This document shows, one piece after another, positions 46,691-57,200 of a DNA stretch of 64,000 bases (its first letter is position 1; every line of letters starts with the position of its first letter). A model generated the notes under the pieces. It was not told where the DNA came from, made no database searches, and worked only from the letters and a program-made list of their open reading frames with translations. The position numbers and the translations under genes are program-made. The DNA is from Rhodobacterales bacterium 32-67-9. Its GTDB lineage: Bacteria > Pseudomonadota > Alphaproteobacteria > Rhodobacterales > Rhodobacteraceae. The DNA lies in assembly GCA_002280515.1 (NCBI GenBank), contig NCEA01000008.1, positions 43,866-107,865 on the forward strand, in the 5' to 3' direction.

Positions 46691-48952
46691 ATGTCGTCGA
46701 AGAACCGTGTCACGCCGGAAGAGGCGCTCGCCTATCACCTGAACCCCACGCCGGGGAAGTATGAGATCACCGCCTCGAAGCCGATGGCAACGCAGCGCGA
46801 CCTGTCGCTGGCCTATTCACCGGGCGTCGCGGTTCCGGTCCAGGCCATCGCCGATGCGCCGGAGACCGCCTACGACTACACGACGAAGGGCAACATGGTC
46901 GCCGTGATTACCAACGGCACCGCGATCCTCGGCATGGGCAACCTCGGCGCGCTGGCCGCCAAGCCGGTGATGGAGGGCAAGGCCGTGCTCTTCAAGCGGT
47001 TCGCCGATGTGAACGCCATCGACATCGAACTGGATACCGAAGACCCGGAGGAGATCATCAAGGCGGTCAGCCTGATGGGCCCGACCTTCGGCGGCATCAA
47101 CCTCGAGGACATCAAGGCGCCCGAGTGCTTCATCATCGAGAGCCGGCTGAAGGAGATCATGGATATCCCGGTCTTCCATGACGACCAGCACGGCACGGCG
47201 GTGATCTGCGCCGCCGGTCTCATCAATGCGCTGGAGATCTCCGGCAAGAAGCTTGCCGATTGCAAGGTCGTGCTCAACGGGGCGGGGGCGGCCGGTATCG
47301 CCTGTCTCGAACTGATCAAGGCGATGGGGGCGAAACACGACAACTGCATCATGTGCGACACCAAGGGCGTGATCTGGCAGGGCCGCACCGAGGGCATGAA
47401 CCAGTGGAAATCGGCCCACGCGGTGAAGACCGAGGCGCGCAGCCTTCAAGATGCAATGCGGGGCGCGGATGTCTTCCTCGGCGTTTCGGCCAAGGGGGCG
47501 GTGACGCCGGACATGGTGGCGTCGATGGCGCCCAACCCGGTGATCTTCGCGATGGCCAACCCCGATCCCGAGATCACGCCGGAAGAGGCCCATGCGGTGC
47601 GCGAGGACGCGATCGTCGCGACGGGCCGCTCGGACTACCCGAACCAGGTCAACAACGTCCTCGGCTTTCCCTATCTCTTTCGCGGCGCGCTCGACATCCA
47701 CGCCCGCGCCATCAACGACGAAATGAAGATCGCCTGCGCCGAGGCGCTGGCCAAATTGGCGCGCAAGGATGTGCCGGACGAGGTGGCGATGGCCTATGGC
47801 CGCAAGCTGACATTCGGGCGCGACTACATCATCCCGACACCGTTCGACCCGCGTCTGATCCACGTCATCCCGCCCGCGGTGGCGAAGGCCGGGATGAAGA
47901 CCGGGGTTGCCCGCCGGCCGATCATCGACATGACGGCCTATGAGCTCAGCCTCAAGTCCCGCATGGACCCGACCGCCTCGATCCTTCAGGGCATCCATGC
48001 CCGCGCCCGACAGGCGCAGGCGCGGATGATCTTTGCCGAGGGCGACGACCCGCGCGTGCTGCGCGCCGCGGTGGCCTATCAGCGCGCCGGCCTTGGCAAG
48101 GCGATTGTCGTCGGGCGTGAACCGGACGTGAAGGAAAAGCTCTCTGCCGAGGGGCTCGGCGACGCCGTGAAGGAGCTTGAGGTGGTGAACGCGGCGAACA
48201 CCGCCCACCTCAATGTCTACAAGGAGTTCCTTTATAAGCGGCTGCAGCGCAAGGGCTTCGACCGGCACGACATTCACCGGCTGGCGGCCCGCGACCGGCA
48301 CGTTTTTCCCGCCCTGCTGCTCGCCCACGGTCATGGCGACGGGTTGGTGACCGGAGCAACGCGGAAATCCGCGCATGTCCTCGGTCTCATAAACCACGTC
48401 TTCGATGCGCGGGCCGAAGATGGGGCGGTCGGCATAACGGCTGTCCTGCACCGGGGGCGCATCGTCTTCATCGGCGATACGCTGGTGCACGAATGGCCCG
48501 ACGAGAACGACCTTGCCGACATCGCCGAACGCGGCGCCGCCGTGGCGCGCGGTCTCGGGATCGAACCGCGCGTGGCGTTCCTGTCGTTCTCGACCTTCGG
48601 CTATCCGGTCTCCGAACGCGCGACCAAGATGTACGAGGCCGCGACGGTCCTCGACCAGCGCGGCGTCGATTTCGAATACGAAGGCGAGATGACCGTCGAT
48701 GTCGCGCTCAACCCGGTGCAGATGGCACATTACCCGTTCTGCCGGCTGACCGGTCCGGCCAACGTGCTTGTGGTTCCGGCGCGACATTCCGCGTCGATCT
48801 CGGTGAAGCTGATGCAGGAAATGGCCGGGGCGACGGTGATCGGGCCGATCCTGACCGGCATCGACAAGCCGATCCAGATTTGTTCGATGGGATCGACCGT
48901 CAACGACATCCTCAACATGGCGGTGATCGCCGCCTGCAAGATCGGGCGATAG
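46691..48952 (+). CDS. maeB: NADP-dependent malic enzyme (MaeB type)
   Basis: 753-residue enzyme converting malate to pyruvate and CO2. Malic N-terminal domain (AYSPGVAVPVQAI, the catalytic Tyr/Lys region), NAD(P)-binding domain with LNGAGAAGIACLEL (residues about 193-206), and a C-terminal phosphotransacetylase-like domain (residues about 430-750) that is regulatory in MaeB enzymes and usually lacks acetyltransfer activity. Strong GAGGAGG precedes the ATG. Length is normal. Confidence 0.95.
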   Translation: MSSKNRVTPEEALAYHLNPTPGKYEITASKPMATQRDLSLAYSPGVAVPVQAIADAPETAYDYTTKGNMVAVITNGTAILGMGNLGALAAKPVMEGKAVLFKRFADVNAIDIELDTEDPEEIIKAVSLMGPTFGGINLEDIKAPECFIIESRLKEIMDIPVFHDDQHGTAVICAAGLINALEISGKKLADCKVVLNGAGAAGIACLELIKAMGAKHDNCIMCDTKGVIWQGRTEGMNQWKSAHAVKTEARSLQDAMRGADVFLGVSAKGAVTPDMVASMAPNPVIFAMANPDPEITPEEAHAVREDAIVATGRSDYPNQVNNVLGFPYLFRGALDIHARAINDEMKIACAEALAKLARKDVPDEVAMAYGRKLTFGRDYIIPTPFDPRLIHVIPPAVAKAGMKTGVARRPIIDMTAYELSLKSRMDPTASILQGIHARARQAQARMIFAEGDDPRVLRAAVAYQRAGLGKAIVVGREPDVKEKLSAEGLGDAVKELEVVNAANTAHLNVYKEFLYKRLQRKGFDRHDIHRLAARDRHVFPALLLAHGHGDGLVTGATRKSAHVLGLINHVFDARAEDGAVGITAVLHRGRIVFIGDTLVHEWPDENDLADIAERGAAVARGLGIEPRVAFLSFSTFGYPVSERATKMYEAATVLDQRGVDFEYEGEMTVDVALNPVQMAHYPFCRLTGPANVLVVPARHSASISVKLMQEMAGATVIGPILTGIDKPIQICSMGSTVNDILNMAVIAACKIGR

Positions 48953-48970
48953 CCGCGCGGTTCGCCGCCC

Positions 48971-49591
48971 TCAATGGGCGAAGGCCGCCTTGTCGCCCCA
49001 AAGCTCGCGCACGCGCTTGTCGCGGCCGCAGCCGGCGCGGTAAAACTTGTAGGCGGACGACTGCTTTTTCGGCCCCGCGCGGGTCAGGACGATATTGCTG
49101 CCCTTGTAGTAGTCCTGATGATAGTCCTCGGCCTTCCAGAAGGTGGAGGCTGGCAGGATCGGTGTCACGATCTTCTTGCCGAGCGCCTGGGCTGCTTCCT
49201 TCTTCGCAAGCTCGGCGACCCGCTGCTGTTCGGCGTCCTGGACGAAAATCGCGGTGCGGTAGGTGTCGCCCCGATCGCAGAACTGCCCTCCCGCATCGGT
49301 CGGATTGACCGAGCGGAAGAAGAAGTAGAGCAGCATGTCATAGCTGACCTTTCTGTCGTCGAAGGTAATCTTGACCGCCTCGTAATGCCCGGTCCTGCCG
49401 GAGCTGACCTGCTTGTAAGTCGGGTTCTCCGTTTTGCCTCCGGTATAGCCCGAGACGACCGATTTCACGCCCGGCACGGATTCGAAGTCCGACTCCACGC
49501 ACCAGAAACAGCCGCCGGCAAGTATTGCGGTCTTGGTGGCGGCCATGGCGGGCCCGGCAAGAAGCAACAAGGCGAGGATCAGTCTGAACAT
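48971..49591 (-). CDS. msrA: Peptide methionine-(S)-S-oxide reductase MsrA, exported
   Basis: 206-residue repair enzyme for oxidised methionine. A signal peptide (MFRLILALLLLAGPAMA, residues 1-17) predicts a periplasmic form. Active-site GCFWCVE with C28 and C31, then SGYTGG, YEAVKITFDD and the C-terminal KFYRAGCGRDKR with a resolving Cys. Convergent with maeB. Confidence 0.93.
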   Translation of the reverse strand: MFRLILALLLLAGPAMAATKTAILAGGCFWCVESDFESVPGVKSVVSGYTGGKTENPTYKQVSSGRTGHYEAVKITFDDRKVSYDMLLYFFFRSVNPTDAGGQFCDRGDTYRTAIFVQDAEQQRVAELAKKEAAQALGKKIVTPILPASTFWKAEDYHQDYYKGSNIVLTRAGPKKQSSAYKFYRAGCGRDKRVRELWGDKAAFAH

Positions 49592-49687
49592 GGCGGCTCT
49601 CCGTTTTGCGCGAGAAAACGGAGAAGTGACGCGCAGGACAACTCATCTTAGCGTGAGGTCACGCAATTGTGGTCTGCGTGCCAGCCG

Positions 49688-49710
49688 CGCGCCGCGCCTG
49701 ACGCGGCGCG
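49688..49710 (-). terminator. GC-rich hairpin after argG
   Basis: CGCGCCGCG-cctga-CGCGGCGCG, a perfect 9-bp stem 5 nt beyond the argG stop. No T-run follows on either strand, so intrinsic termination is uncertain. Confidence 0.5.
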
Positions 49711-49714
49711 AGCC

Positions 49715-50941
49715 TTACCGCGCCCGACGGGCGTTCCGCGTCGCGATCAGCTTCAGGCGCAGCGCGTTCAGTCGGATGAAGCCCTCGGCGTCCTTCTGGT
49801 CGTAGGCGCCGGCATCTTCCTCGAAGGTGACGTGGGCCTCGGAATAAAGCGACTCATCCGACCAGCGGGCGACGGTACGCGCCGAGCCCTTGTAAAGCTT
49901 CACCCGAACGGTGCCGGAGACGTGTTCCTGCGACTTGTCGATCAGCGCCTGAAGCATCTCGCGCTCAGGGCTGAACCAGAAACCGTTGTAGATCAGCTCC
50001 GCATAGCGCGGCATGATGCTGTCCTTCAGGTGCCCGGCGCCGGCGTCGAGCGTGATCTGCTCGATCCCGCGGTGAGCCTCGAGAAGGATGGTGCCGCCCG
50101 GCGTTTCGTAGACGCCCCGGGATTTCATGCCGACGAACCGGTTCTCGACGAGATCGAGCCGCCCGACGCCGTGCTTGCCGCCCAGCTCATTCAGCCGGGT
50201 GAGGATCGTGGCCGGCGACATCGCCTCGCCGTTGATCGCGACGGCGTCGCCCTTCTCGAAGGTGATCTCCACCATTTCCGGTTGATCGGGCGCGGCTTCG
50301 GGGTGGACGGTGCGCTGATAGACGTAGTCGGGGGCTTCCTGGCCGGGGTTCTCCAGAACCTTGCCCTCGGACGAGGTGTGCAGGAGGTTCGCGTCGACCG
50401 AGAACGGCGCCTCGCCGCGCTTGTCCTTGGCGATCGGGATCTGGTTTTCCTCGGCGAACTGCAAAAGCCGTGTGCGGCTTGTCAGATCCCATTCGCGCCA
50501 CGGCGCGATCACCCGGATGTGCGGGTTGAGCGCATAGGCCGAAAGCTCGAACCGTACCTGATCGTTGCCCTTGCCGGTGGCGCCGTGGGCGACGGCATCG
50601 GCGCCGGTCTTTGCCGCAATCTCGACCAGCCGCTTGGAAATCAGCGGCCGCGCAATGGAGGTGCCGAGCAGGTAGAGCCCTTCATAAAGCGCATTCGCCC
50701 GGAACATCGGAAAGACGAAGTCGCTCACGAATTCCTCGCGCACGTCCTCGATATAGATGTTCTCGGGCTTGATCCCCAGCAGTTCCGCCTTCTTGCGCGC
50801 CGGATCCAGTTCTTCCCCCTGGCCGAGATCGGCGGTGAAGGTCACGACCTCGCAGCCGTATTCGGTCTGCAGCCACTTGAGGATGATCGAGGTATCGAGG
50901 CCGCCGGAATAGGCGAGAACGACTTTCTTCGGGGCGGTCAT
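49715..50941 (-). CDS. argG: Argininosuccinate synthase
   Basis: 408-residue enzyme joining citrulline and aspartate in arginine synthesis. PP-loop [14 protein letters not shown] near residues 10-23, [13 protein letters not shown] (about 117-129), then [21 protein letters not shown] and the C-terminal [21 protein letters not shown]. The start MTAPKKVV is chosen because GGAG lies 7 nt upstream; a start four codons earlier also exists. Single-gene unit between two hairpins. Confidence 0.95.
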   Translation of the reverse strand: MTAPKKVVLAYSGGLDTSIILKWLQTEYGCEVVTFTADLGQGEELDPARKKAELLGIKPENIYIEDVREEFVSDFVFPMFRANALYEGLYLLGTSIARPLISKRLVEIAAKTGADAVAHGATGKGNDQVRFELSAYALNPHIRVIAPWREWDLTSRTRLLQFAEENQIPIAKDKRGEAPFSVDANLLHTSSEGKVLENPGQEAPDYVYQRTVHPEAAPDQPEMVEITFEKGDAVAINGEAMSPATILTRLNELGGKHGVGRLDLVENRFVGMKSRGVYETPGGTILLEAHRGIEQITLDAGAGHLKDSIMPRYAELIYNGFWFSPEREMLQALIDKSQEHVSGTVRVKLYKGSARTVARWSDESLYSEAHVTFEEDAGAYDQKDAEGFIRLNALRLKLIATRNARRAR

Positions 50942-51029
50942 CGGAAACTCCATCTGCCAGAGGCAATCGCGCCGCGATTAACGGAGTTTCAGGCCAAGGG
51001 CAAGAAGCGCCCGAGGCTGGGTCACGGTC

Positions 51030-51055
51030 GGCGCGCGGGGTGAAACCCGCGCGCC
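51030..51055 (-). terminator. 10-bp perfect hairpin after the low-complexity secreted-protein gene
   Basis: GGCGCGCGGG-gtgaaa-CCCGCGCGCC, a 10-bp perfect stem with a GTGAAA loop, 10 nt beyond the stop of the upstream minus-strand gene and before argG. No T-run. Confidence 0.55.
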
Positions 51056-51064
51056 GCGCTGGGG

Positions 51065-51886
51065 TCAAAGGCCGAGTTCGCTGCGAAGGTAGTCGAGCGC
51101 CGGTTCCGAAAGGACGCGCCCGTTCGACGCGCTCAGAAGCGCGTCCTCCTCAAGCGTCTCGGCATCGGCGAGCGCGGTCTCCGCATCGGTCAGGGCGGAT
51201 TCGGCGTCGGTGACGGCATCGGTCGCGTCGGTGACCTCGGATTCGAGCGTCGCGCGTTCGGTCTCGAAGGTTTCTGCCGCAACCCGCTCATCGTTCAGTG
51301 CATTGACCTGATCCTGGTAATCGGGAGCGGCCGAATCGAGGCCGGCGATTTCCGCGTCGATTTCCGCCGTGGTGCGGCCGGCATATCCGTCCTCGAGCGC
51401 CTGAAGCTCCGCTTCTTTCGCCGCGAGCGCGTCGGTCGCATCGGTAAGCGCACCGCTCGCCGCTTCCAGCTCGTCCGCCGCAACGATGGTGCCGAGCGCG
51501 GCATCGCGATAGGTCGCGATGCGCCCGACCTGACTTTCCGGGTTCGCATTGGCAAAGGCGGTCTCGCTTGCGTGGTATGCGTTGAGGCCCTTCAGTTCCG
51601 ACGAGAGCTTGCCGTGCGCGTTCGGCGGCGGGACGGCCGTATCGGTCAGGCTTGCCTTCTTCGCCGAAGCCGCGCCCTTCGCACTGCCGCCGGATTTGCC
51701 GGATTTGCCCCCGCCTTTTCCTTTACCGCCCTTTTGGTCGCTGTCGTGCCCACCGCCGTTGCCGCCGCCGTTCCCGCCCTTCGCAAAGGCCGGGGACGCG
51801 CCGAAGTCGGGCACGATCGGGGCGAGCGGGCCAAGGATAAGCGCCGAAACGCCCAAGGCCGCGAGAAATGTGTTTTTCCGTATCAT
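51065..51886 (-). CDS. Secreted low-complexity/coiled-coil protein of unknown function
   Basis: 273 residues; not assigned to a named family. Residues 1-35 look like a signal peptide (MIRKNTFLAALGVSALILG; possible cut after ASPAFA). Residues 36-75 are Gly/Lys/Ser-rich (KGGNGGGNGGGHDSDQKGG, KGKGGGKSGKSGG). Residues about 125-255 are an Ala/Glu/Asp-rich coiled coil with a degenerate TDAxxALADAE repeat (TDATDAVTDAESALTDAETA). A conserved-looking globular end follows (SNGRVLSEPALDYLRSELGL). The start at MIRKN is set by the signal peptide. Possibly surface- or envelope-associated; the role is unknown. Confidence 0.7.
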   Translation of the reverse strand: MIRKNTFLAALGVSALILGPLAPIVPDFGASPAFAKGGNGGGNGGGHDSDQKGGKGKGGGKSGKSGGSAKGAASAKKASLTDTAVPPPNAHGKLSSELKGLNAYHASETAFANANPESQVGRIATYRDAALGTIVAADELEAASGALTDATDALAAKEAELQALEDGYAGRTTAEIDAEIAGLDSAAPDYQDQVNALNDERVAAETFETERATLESEVTDATDAVTDAESALTDAETALADAETLEEDALLSASNGRVLSEPALDYLRSELGL

Positions 51887-52145
51887 GTTCCAAACCCTCC
51901 GATACGCCGCACCCATGGGTGCCGCAAAAGTCGGGTACAATTTGTCCGCATTTTCATGGCGTAAGTAAGGCAGGCCGGAAGTTTCGGTCTTGAACGGCAT
52001 GTTGCCGCCCGACGGCTGAGTGCGGGGCCGTTGCACAGCAGTGCCTGCCTGGCACCGTCTTGGCCGGGGAGGGCGGCTCGCCCATTTGGTTTGAACATTC
52101 CGCAAATCTACCTACTCTCGCCGGGACAGGCAGGGGAGGTCAGAC

Positions 52146-53297
52146 ATGCCCGTTATCGAACGCATCGCGCACTACGGCGCGGACCTTTCGGCGATCCGGC
52201 AGGATTTTCACGCGCATCCCGAGATCGGCTTTCAGGAGGTACGGACTTCGGCCAAGGTCGCCGCTTATCTTGAAAGCTGGGGGATCACGGTGACGCGCGG
52301 CATCGGCGGCACCGGTGTCGTCGGGGTGCTGGAGGGTGCGCGGCCGGGTCGGTCGATCGGGCTCCGGGCGGACATGGACGCCTTGCCGATGGACGAAGAA
52401 ACGAACCTGCCCTACCGCTCGACGACTCCGGGCGTGTTCCACGGCTGCGGCCACGACGGCCACATGACGATGCTGCTCGGTGCCGCGCGCTATCTGGCCG
52501 AGACGCGGGACTTCGCCGGCCGCGTCGTCTTCATCTTCCAGCCGGCCGAGGAAGGTCTTGGTGGCGCGCGGGCGATGCTGGCCGACGGGCTTTTCGAGCG
52601 GTTTCCCTGCGACGAGATCTACGGTCTGCACAATTCGCCCTACAGCGCCCATTCGCGGGTCAGCGTCCGGCCCGGCCGGGCGCAGGCGGGCGCGGCGTTC
52701 TTCGATATCGTGGTCGTGGGGCGGGGCAGTCACGGCGCGATGCCGCACATGGGCGCCGATCCCGTCGCGATCGGCGCGGCGCTGGTTGGCGAGGTGCAGA
52801 AGATCGTGTCGCGCAATGTCGATCCGACCCATGCCGCAGTCGTCTCGGTGACGGAATTCCACGCCGGGTCGGCCTACAACGTCATCCCCGCGCAGGCGAC
52901 GCTGCGCGGCACGTTCCGGTTCATGGAAACCGCCGCCGGCGACCTGATCGAGGCGCGGCTGCGCCAGGTTTGCGCGGGGCTCGCCGTTACGCATGAGGTT
53001 CGGATCGACGTCGATGTGCGGCGGGTCTTCGACGTGCTGGTTAATGATCCCGACCGCGCCGAAGACGCCATCCGGGCGGCGCGCGACATCGTCGGCGACC
53101 GGGCCGCGACGGATGCCGAAGTGACCATGGGGTCCGAAGATATGGCCGACCTGCTGCGGGTGGTTCCGGGCGCCTTCTTCAACCTCGGCCACGACGGCGG
53201 CGTGCCGCTGCACAATCCGGGCTTCCTCTTCGACGACACGATCCTTCCTGTCGGGGCGAGCATTTTCGCGCGCATCGTGGAAACCCGCAGCGGCTGA
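52146..53297 (+). CDS. M20 family amidohydrolase (hippuricase-like)
   Basis: 383-residue zinc amidohydrolase of the AbgB/HipO/aminoacylase-like M20D group. Metal and catalytic residues are in LRADMDALPM (residues about 77-86), GCGHDGHMTMLLGAA (103-117) and FQPAEEGLGGA, with the lid-domain GRGSHGAMPHMGADP. Members cleave N-acyl amino acids or related amides. GGGGAGG 8 nt upstream. It stands just before the IclR-hyu-dpp island and may process the same class of amides, but it has its own promoter region. Confidence 0.88.
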   Translation: MPVIERIAHYGADLSAIRQDFHAHPEIGFQEVRTSAKVAAYLESWGITVTRGIGGTGVVGVLEGARPGRSIGLRADMDALPMDEETNLPYRSTTPGVFHGCGHDGHMTMLLGAARYLAETRDFAGRVVFIFQPAEEGLGGARAMLADGLFERFPCDEIYGLHNSPYSAHSRVSVRPGRAQAGAAFFDIVVVGRGSHGAMPHMGADPVAIGAALVGEVQKIVSRNVDPTHAAVVSVTEFHAGSAYNVIPAQATLRGTFRFMETAAGDLIEARLRQVCAGLAVTHEVRIDVDVRRVFDVLVNDPDRAEDAIRAARDIVGDRAATDAEVTMGSEDMADLLRVVPGAFFNLGHDGGVPLHNPGFLFDDTILPVGASIFARIVETRSG

Positions 53298-53375
53298 CCC
53301 CGCCGTTTCCTGCATCGAAATTTCCCGCGCTGATCCGGGGCCGGACGCCTGTGCGCGCCGGCGTCGAGATTTTTG

Positions 53376-53403
53376 TTGACAGAATCGTCGCCTTAAACAT
53401 AGT
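53376..53403 (+). promoter_or_regulatory. Candidate promoter of the IclR-hyu operon
   Basis: TTGACA (53376-53381) and CATAGT (53398-53403) with a 16-bp spacer, resembling a sigma-70 promoter with a perfect -35. The -10 runs directly into the tandem operator-like repeats. Confidence 0.5.
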
Positions 53404-53439
53404 TCCATAAATCGGAACAGTTGATCCATAAAATGGAAC
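53402..53439. promoter_or_regulatory. Tandem operator-like repeats before the IclR gene
   Basis: Two related 20-bp units 21 bp apart: GTTCCATAAATCGGAACAG (from 53402) and GATCCATAAAATGGAACAG (from 53423). Each holds an inverted repeat, GTTCC-N7-GGAAC and TCCAT-aaa-ATGGA. The 21-bp period equals two helical turns, as expected for two dimers on one face. They lie between the -10 and the IclR start codon, so bound regulator would block its own transcription. Confidence 0.65.
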
Positions 53440-53449
53440 AGCGCTGGCA

Positions 53450-54187
53450 ATGACGATCCTTCAGAACGCGGCAGATGTTCTCAGGCTCTTCGGGGCCGGA
53501 TGCACCGAACTCACGGTTTCCGAAGTGACGACGCGCCTCGACATGCCGAAGGCCAACGCCTCGCGGCTGATGAAGGCGATGCGCGAGGCCGGTATTCTCG
53601 AGACGATCGGCGATACCCGGCGCCACCGGCCGGGCCGGCTGATGCTCGACCTCTCCGCGGCTTTCCGCCGGTCCTCCGGCGTGATCGGCAAGGCGTCCGA
53701 AGTGGTCGCCGGAGTGACGCAGCGGTTCGGCCATACCGGCTACGTGACCCTGCGAGAAGGGCTTGAGGTCACCGCAGTCGCGGACTTCCCCGGAACCAAC
53801 GCGCTGCGCGTGGTCAGTAACATCGGCCGCCGTCTTCCGGCCGCAAAAAGCGCCACCGGCCGGTCGCTGCTGGCGCGGTTGCCGGAGGCGGAGGTGCGGG
53901 CGCTTTACGCCGGCCAAGCCGACCTCGACGTGTTGCTTGTCAATCTCGCGGCGGTGCGCCGCCAAGGCTACGCCTATTCCAGCCAGGAGGCGACGCCCGG
54001 CGTCGATTCCATCGCCATCGCGGTCGCGGACCCCGCCACCGACGAAGCGGTCAGCCTTTGCATCGTCTACCCCCATGCGGTGGTCGACAAGGCCGGCCAT
54101 GCCGAAATGCTCGACGCGCTCGCCTCCGGGGCGGCGCGGATCGCCGAAGAACTGGGTGACACGGCGTTTGTCACCCCGAAGACTTGA
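53450..54187 (+). CDS. IclR family transcriptional regulator
   Basis: 245-residue IclR-type regulator: winged helix at residues 1-60 (LTVSEVTTRLDMPKANASRLMKAM) and an effector-binding IclR domain (about 70-240) with GRSLLARLPEAEVRALY and GVDSIAIAVAD. IclR proteins bind small organic acids or aromatics. Sixteen nt upstream of the fused hydantoinase, so it very likely controls that operon and itself through the repeats at 53402-53439. Confidence 0.88.
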   Translation: MTILQNAADVLRLFGAGCTELTVSEVTTRLDMPKANASRLMKAMREAGILETIGDTRRHRPGRLMLDLSAAFRRSSGVIGKASEVVAGVTQRFGHTGYVTLREGLEVTAVADFPGTNALRVVSNIGRRLPAAKSATGRSLLARLPEAEVRALYAGQADLDVLLVNLAAVRRQGYAYSSQEATPGVDSIAIAVADPATDEAVSLCIVYPHAVVDKAGHAEMLDALASGAARIAEELGDTAFVTPKT

Positions 54188-54203
54188 AGAAAGGACGATT
54201 CGA

Positions 54204-57200
54204 ATGACCACTTCCGAACCCCGCTGGCGCGTCGGTTTCGACATTGGCGGGACCTTCACCGACTTCGTGCTCTACGACCGGGAGACGGCCAGTGTCACGC
54301 TGCACAAGAGCCTGACGACCCCGCACGATCCGTCGGAGGCGGCGTTGAAGGGGCTCGGAGAAATCCTGTCGATGCGCGGCATCACCCATGCCGACCTGTC
54401 CGAGATCATCCACGGCACCACTCTGGTCACCAATGCGATGATCGAGAGGAAGGGCGCGCCCGTCGGGCTGATCACGACGCGGGGGTTCCGCGACATTCTC
54501 GAAATGGGGACAGAGCAGCGCTACGACATCTATGATCTCTTCGTCGCCTTCCCCGATCCGATCGTCAGCCGCGACCTGCGGCTGGAAGTTGACGAGCGGG
54601 TGACCGCCGCCGGAAAGGTGGTGATTCCGCTTGATGAAGCGGCGGTACTCGCCGCAGCCAAGGCTCTGGTAGCGCAGGGCTGCGAGGCCGTCGCGATCGT
54701 CTTCATGCATTCCTACGCCAATACCACGCACGAACGTCGCGCGGCCGAGATCGTGCGGAAGGCCTTCCCCCGCCTCGCCGTGTCAATCTCCTCCGATGTC
54801 GTCGCCGAGATGGGAGAGTTCCAGCGCACGGTTACGACCTGCGCGAACGCCTATGTGCAGCCGCTTACCCATCGCTACCTGACCAAGCTCGAAAAGGCGC
54901 TGACCGCGCAGGGCTTTGCCGGCCCGCTGCGGCTGATGCACTCGGCGGGCGGCCTCGTCTCGCTCGAGACGGCGCGCGATTTTCCGATCCGGCTCCTGGA
55001 AAGCGGCCCGGCCGGCGGCGGACTTGCCACCGCGCTTTTCGCCAAGGAGGCGGGGCTGAAGGATGTGATTTCCTTCGACATGGGCGGCACCACGGCCAAG
55101 GCTTGCATGATCGAGGACGGCCGCGCCGAAGTGGCCCCGATGATGGAGGCGGCGCGGGTGCACCGCTTCACCAAGGGGTCCGGCCTGCCGATCAAGGCGC
55201 CGGTGATCGAGATGATCGAGATCGGTGCCGGTGGCGGGTCGATCGCCGCGATCGACGAGGTCGGTCTTCTCAAGGTCGGCCCGCATTCGGCCGGGTCCGA
55301 CCCGGGACCGGCCTGTTACGGGCTTGGCGGCCGGGAACCGACGGTTACCGATGCCAATCTCGTGCTCGGCTACTACGATCCGGGGTTCTTCCTCGGTGGG
55401 CGCATGACGCTCGATCTTGCCGCCGCGCGCACGGCCATCGAACGTGTCGCGGCACCCCTCGGCCTTACGGTCGAACAGGCGGCGCTCGGCATCCACAAGG
55501 TCGTGGTCGAAAGCATGGCCTCGGCCGCGCGCGTCCACCTCGTGGAGCGTGGCAAGGATCCGCGCGACTACGCGATGGTGGGCTTCGGCGGCGCCGGCCC
55601 CGCCCATGCCGTCGACGTCGCGCGGGTGATGGGTGTGCGCTCCGTCCTCATCCCGCCAGCCTCGGGCGCGGCCTCGGCGCTCGGCTTCCTTGCCGCGCCC
55701 TTGTCGTTCGAGGATGTGCGCTCGCTCCGTGTCGGGCTGGCGCCGGGCTTCGACGCGGCGTCGGTCAACACGCTGCTGCGCACGCTGGAGGAGGAGGGCC
55801 TGCGCCACCTGCAACGCGCCGGAACCCGCCGAGCGGATGCAATCGTCGAACGCAGCGCCGACATGCGGCTGGTGGGCCAGATGCACGACATCTCGGTGCC
55901 GCTGCCGGGTAACGACCTTGGCGAGGCCGACCTGCCGGCGATCCGCGCCGCCTTCGTTCGCGCCTATTCCGCCCGCTACGCCGAGCCCTTCGAAGGGGCA
56001 CGGTTCGAGGCGGTCAACTTCCGCGTCCGCGTCGCCGGGCCGACCCCGAAACTGGCACTGACCGGTGCCGCGGGGGGCGGCGATACCGCGGCGAAGATCA
56101 AAGGGCACCGTCAGTGCTGGTTCGAGGAGGGCGAATTCAGGACCGCCGTCTACGACCGCTACGCGCTTCAGTCGGGCGACAGGATCCAGGGGCCGGCGAT
56201 CATCGAGGAACGGGAATCGACGACGGTCATCGGCCCCAGCGACAGCGTCGCCATCGACGACAGCCTGAACCTCTGCGTCACGCTCGGCGCGATCCGGGCG
56301 GCCGAGGCGCTGGTGACGGCCGAGATGTCGCGCACCGACGCGGTGGCGCGGATCCAGTCCGATCCGATCGGGCTCGAGATCATGTGGTCGCGCCTTGTCA
56401 ACGTAGTCGAGGAGATGTGGCTAACCGTGTGCCGCACCGCTTTTTCGCTGGTCATCGCCGAGGCGCAGGACTTTGCCTGCGAGTTGCTCGACAAGGACGG
56501 CGAGACGCTGGCCCACAGCCCCCGCGCGATGCCGGTCTTCAACCTGACCCTGCCGCGCGCGGTGAAGGCGCTGCTGGAGATCTATCCGGCCGAAACACTG
56601 AAGCCCGGCGACGTTCTCATCACCAACGATCCGTGGCTGTGTGCCGGGCACCTCTTCGACATCGCCATCGTGACGCCGGCCTTCCGCGACGGGCGGCTTG
56701 TCGGATTGATGGGCACCGTCGGCCATGTCTCGGATATCGGCGGCACCAAGGATTCTCTCCATGCCCGCGAGATCTACGAAGAGGGACTGCAGATTCCGCC
56801 GATGAAGCTCTTCGACGCGGGCGTGCCGAACGAAACCCTGATTAGTCTGATCCGCCAGAACGTGCGGAACGGCGAGCAGGTTCTGGGCGATGTCTTTTCC
56901 TTCGTCGCGGCGAACAAGCTCGGCGCAGAGCGGCTGCGCGCTTTCATGCACGACTACGGGATGCACGACCTCGGCGCGCTGGCCGAAGTGGTGCAGGGTC
57001 TGTCGGAAAAGGCGATGCGCGATGCGATCCGGGCGCTTCCCGACGGTGACTACCGCTCGACCATCACCAACAACCCGCTGGGCGAGACGATCACCTATCC
57101 GGTGCTGGTAAAGGTCGAGGGCGACAGCATCACCGTCGATTTCGACGGCGCACCGCCGCAACTGCCGCAGGGCGGTCTGAACGCGACCCTGAACTACACC

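Noticed and set aside
46817-48787. 656-residue open reading on the minus strand opposite maeB
   Set aside because: Arg/His/Asp-rich shadow of a well-supported malic enzyme; no motif, no ribosome-binding site.
52091-52118. Sigma-70-like promoter before the M20 gene (TTGAAC with TACTCT)
   Set aside because: Only three of six bases match at -10 with a 16-bp spacer; too weak to list.
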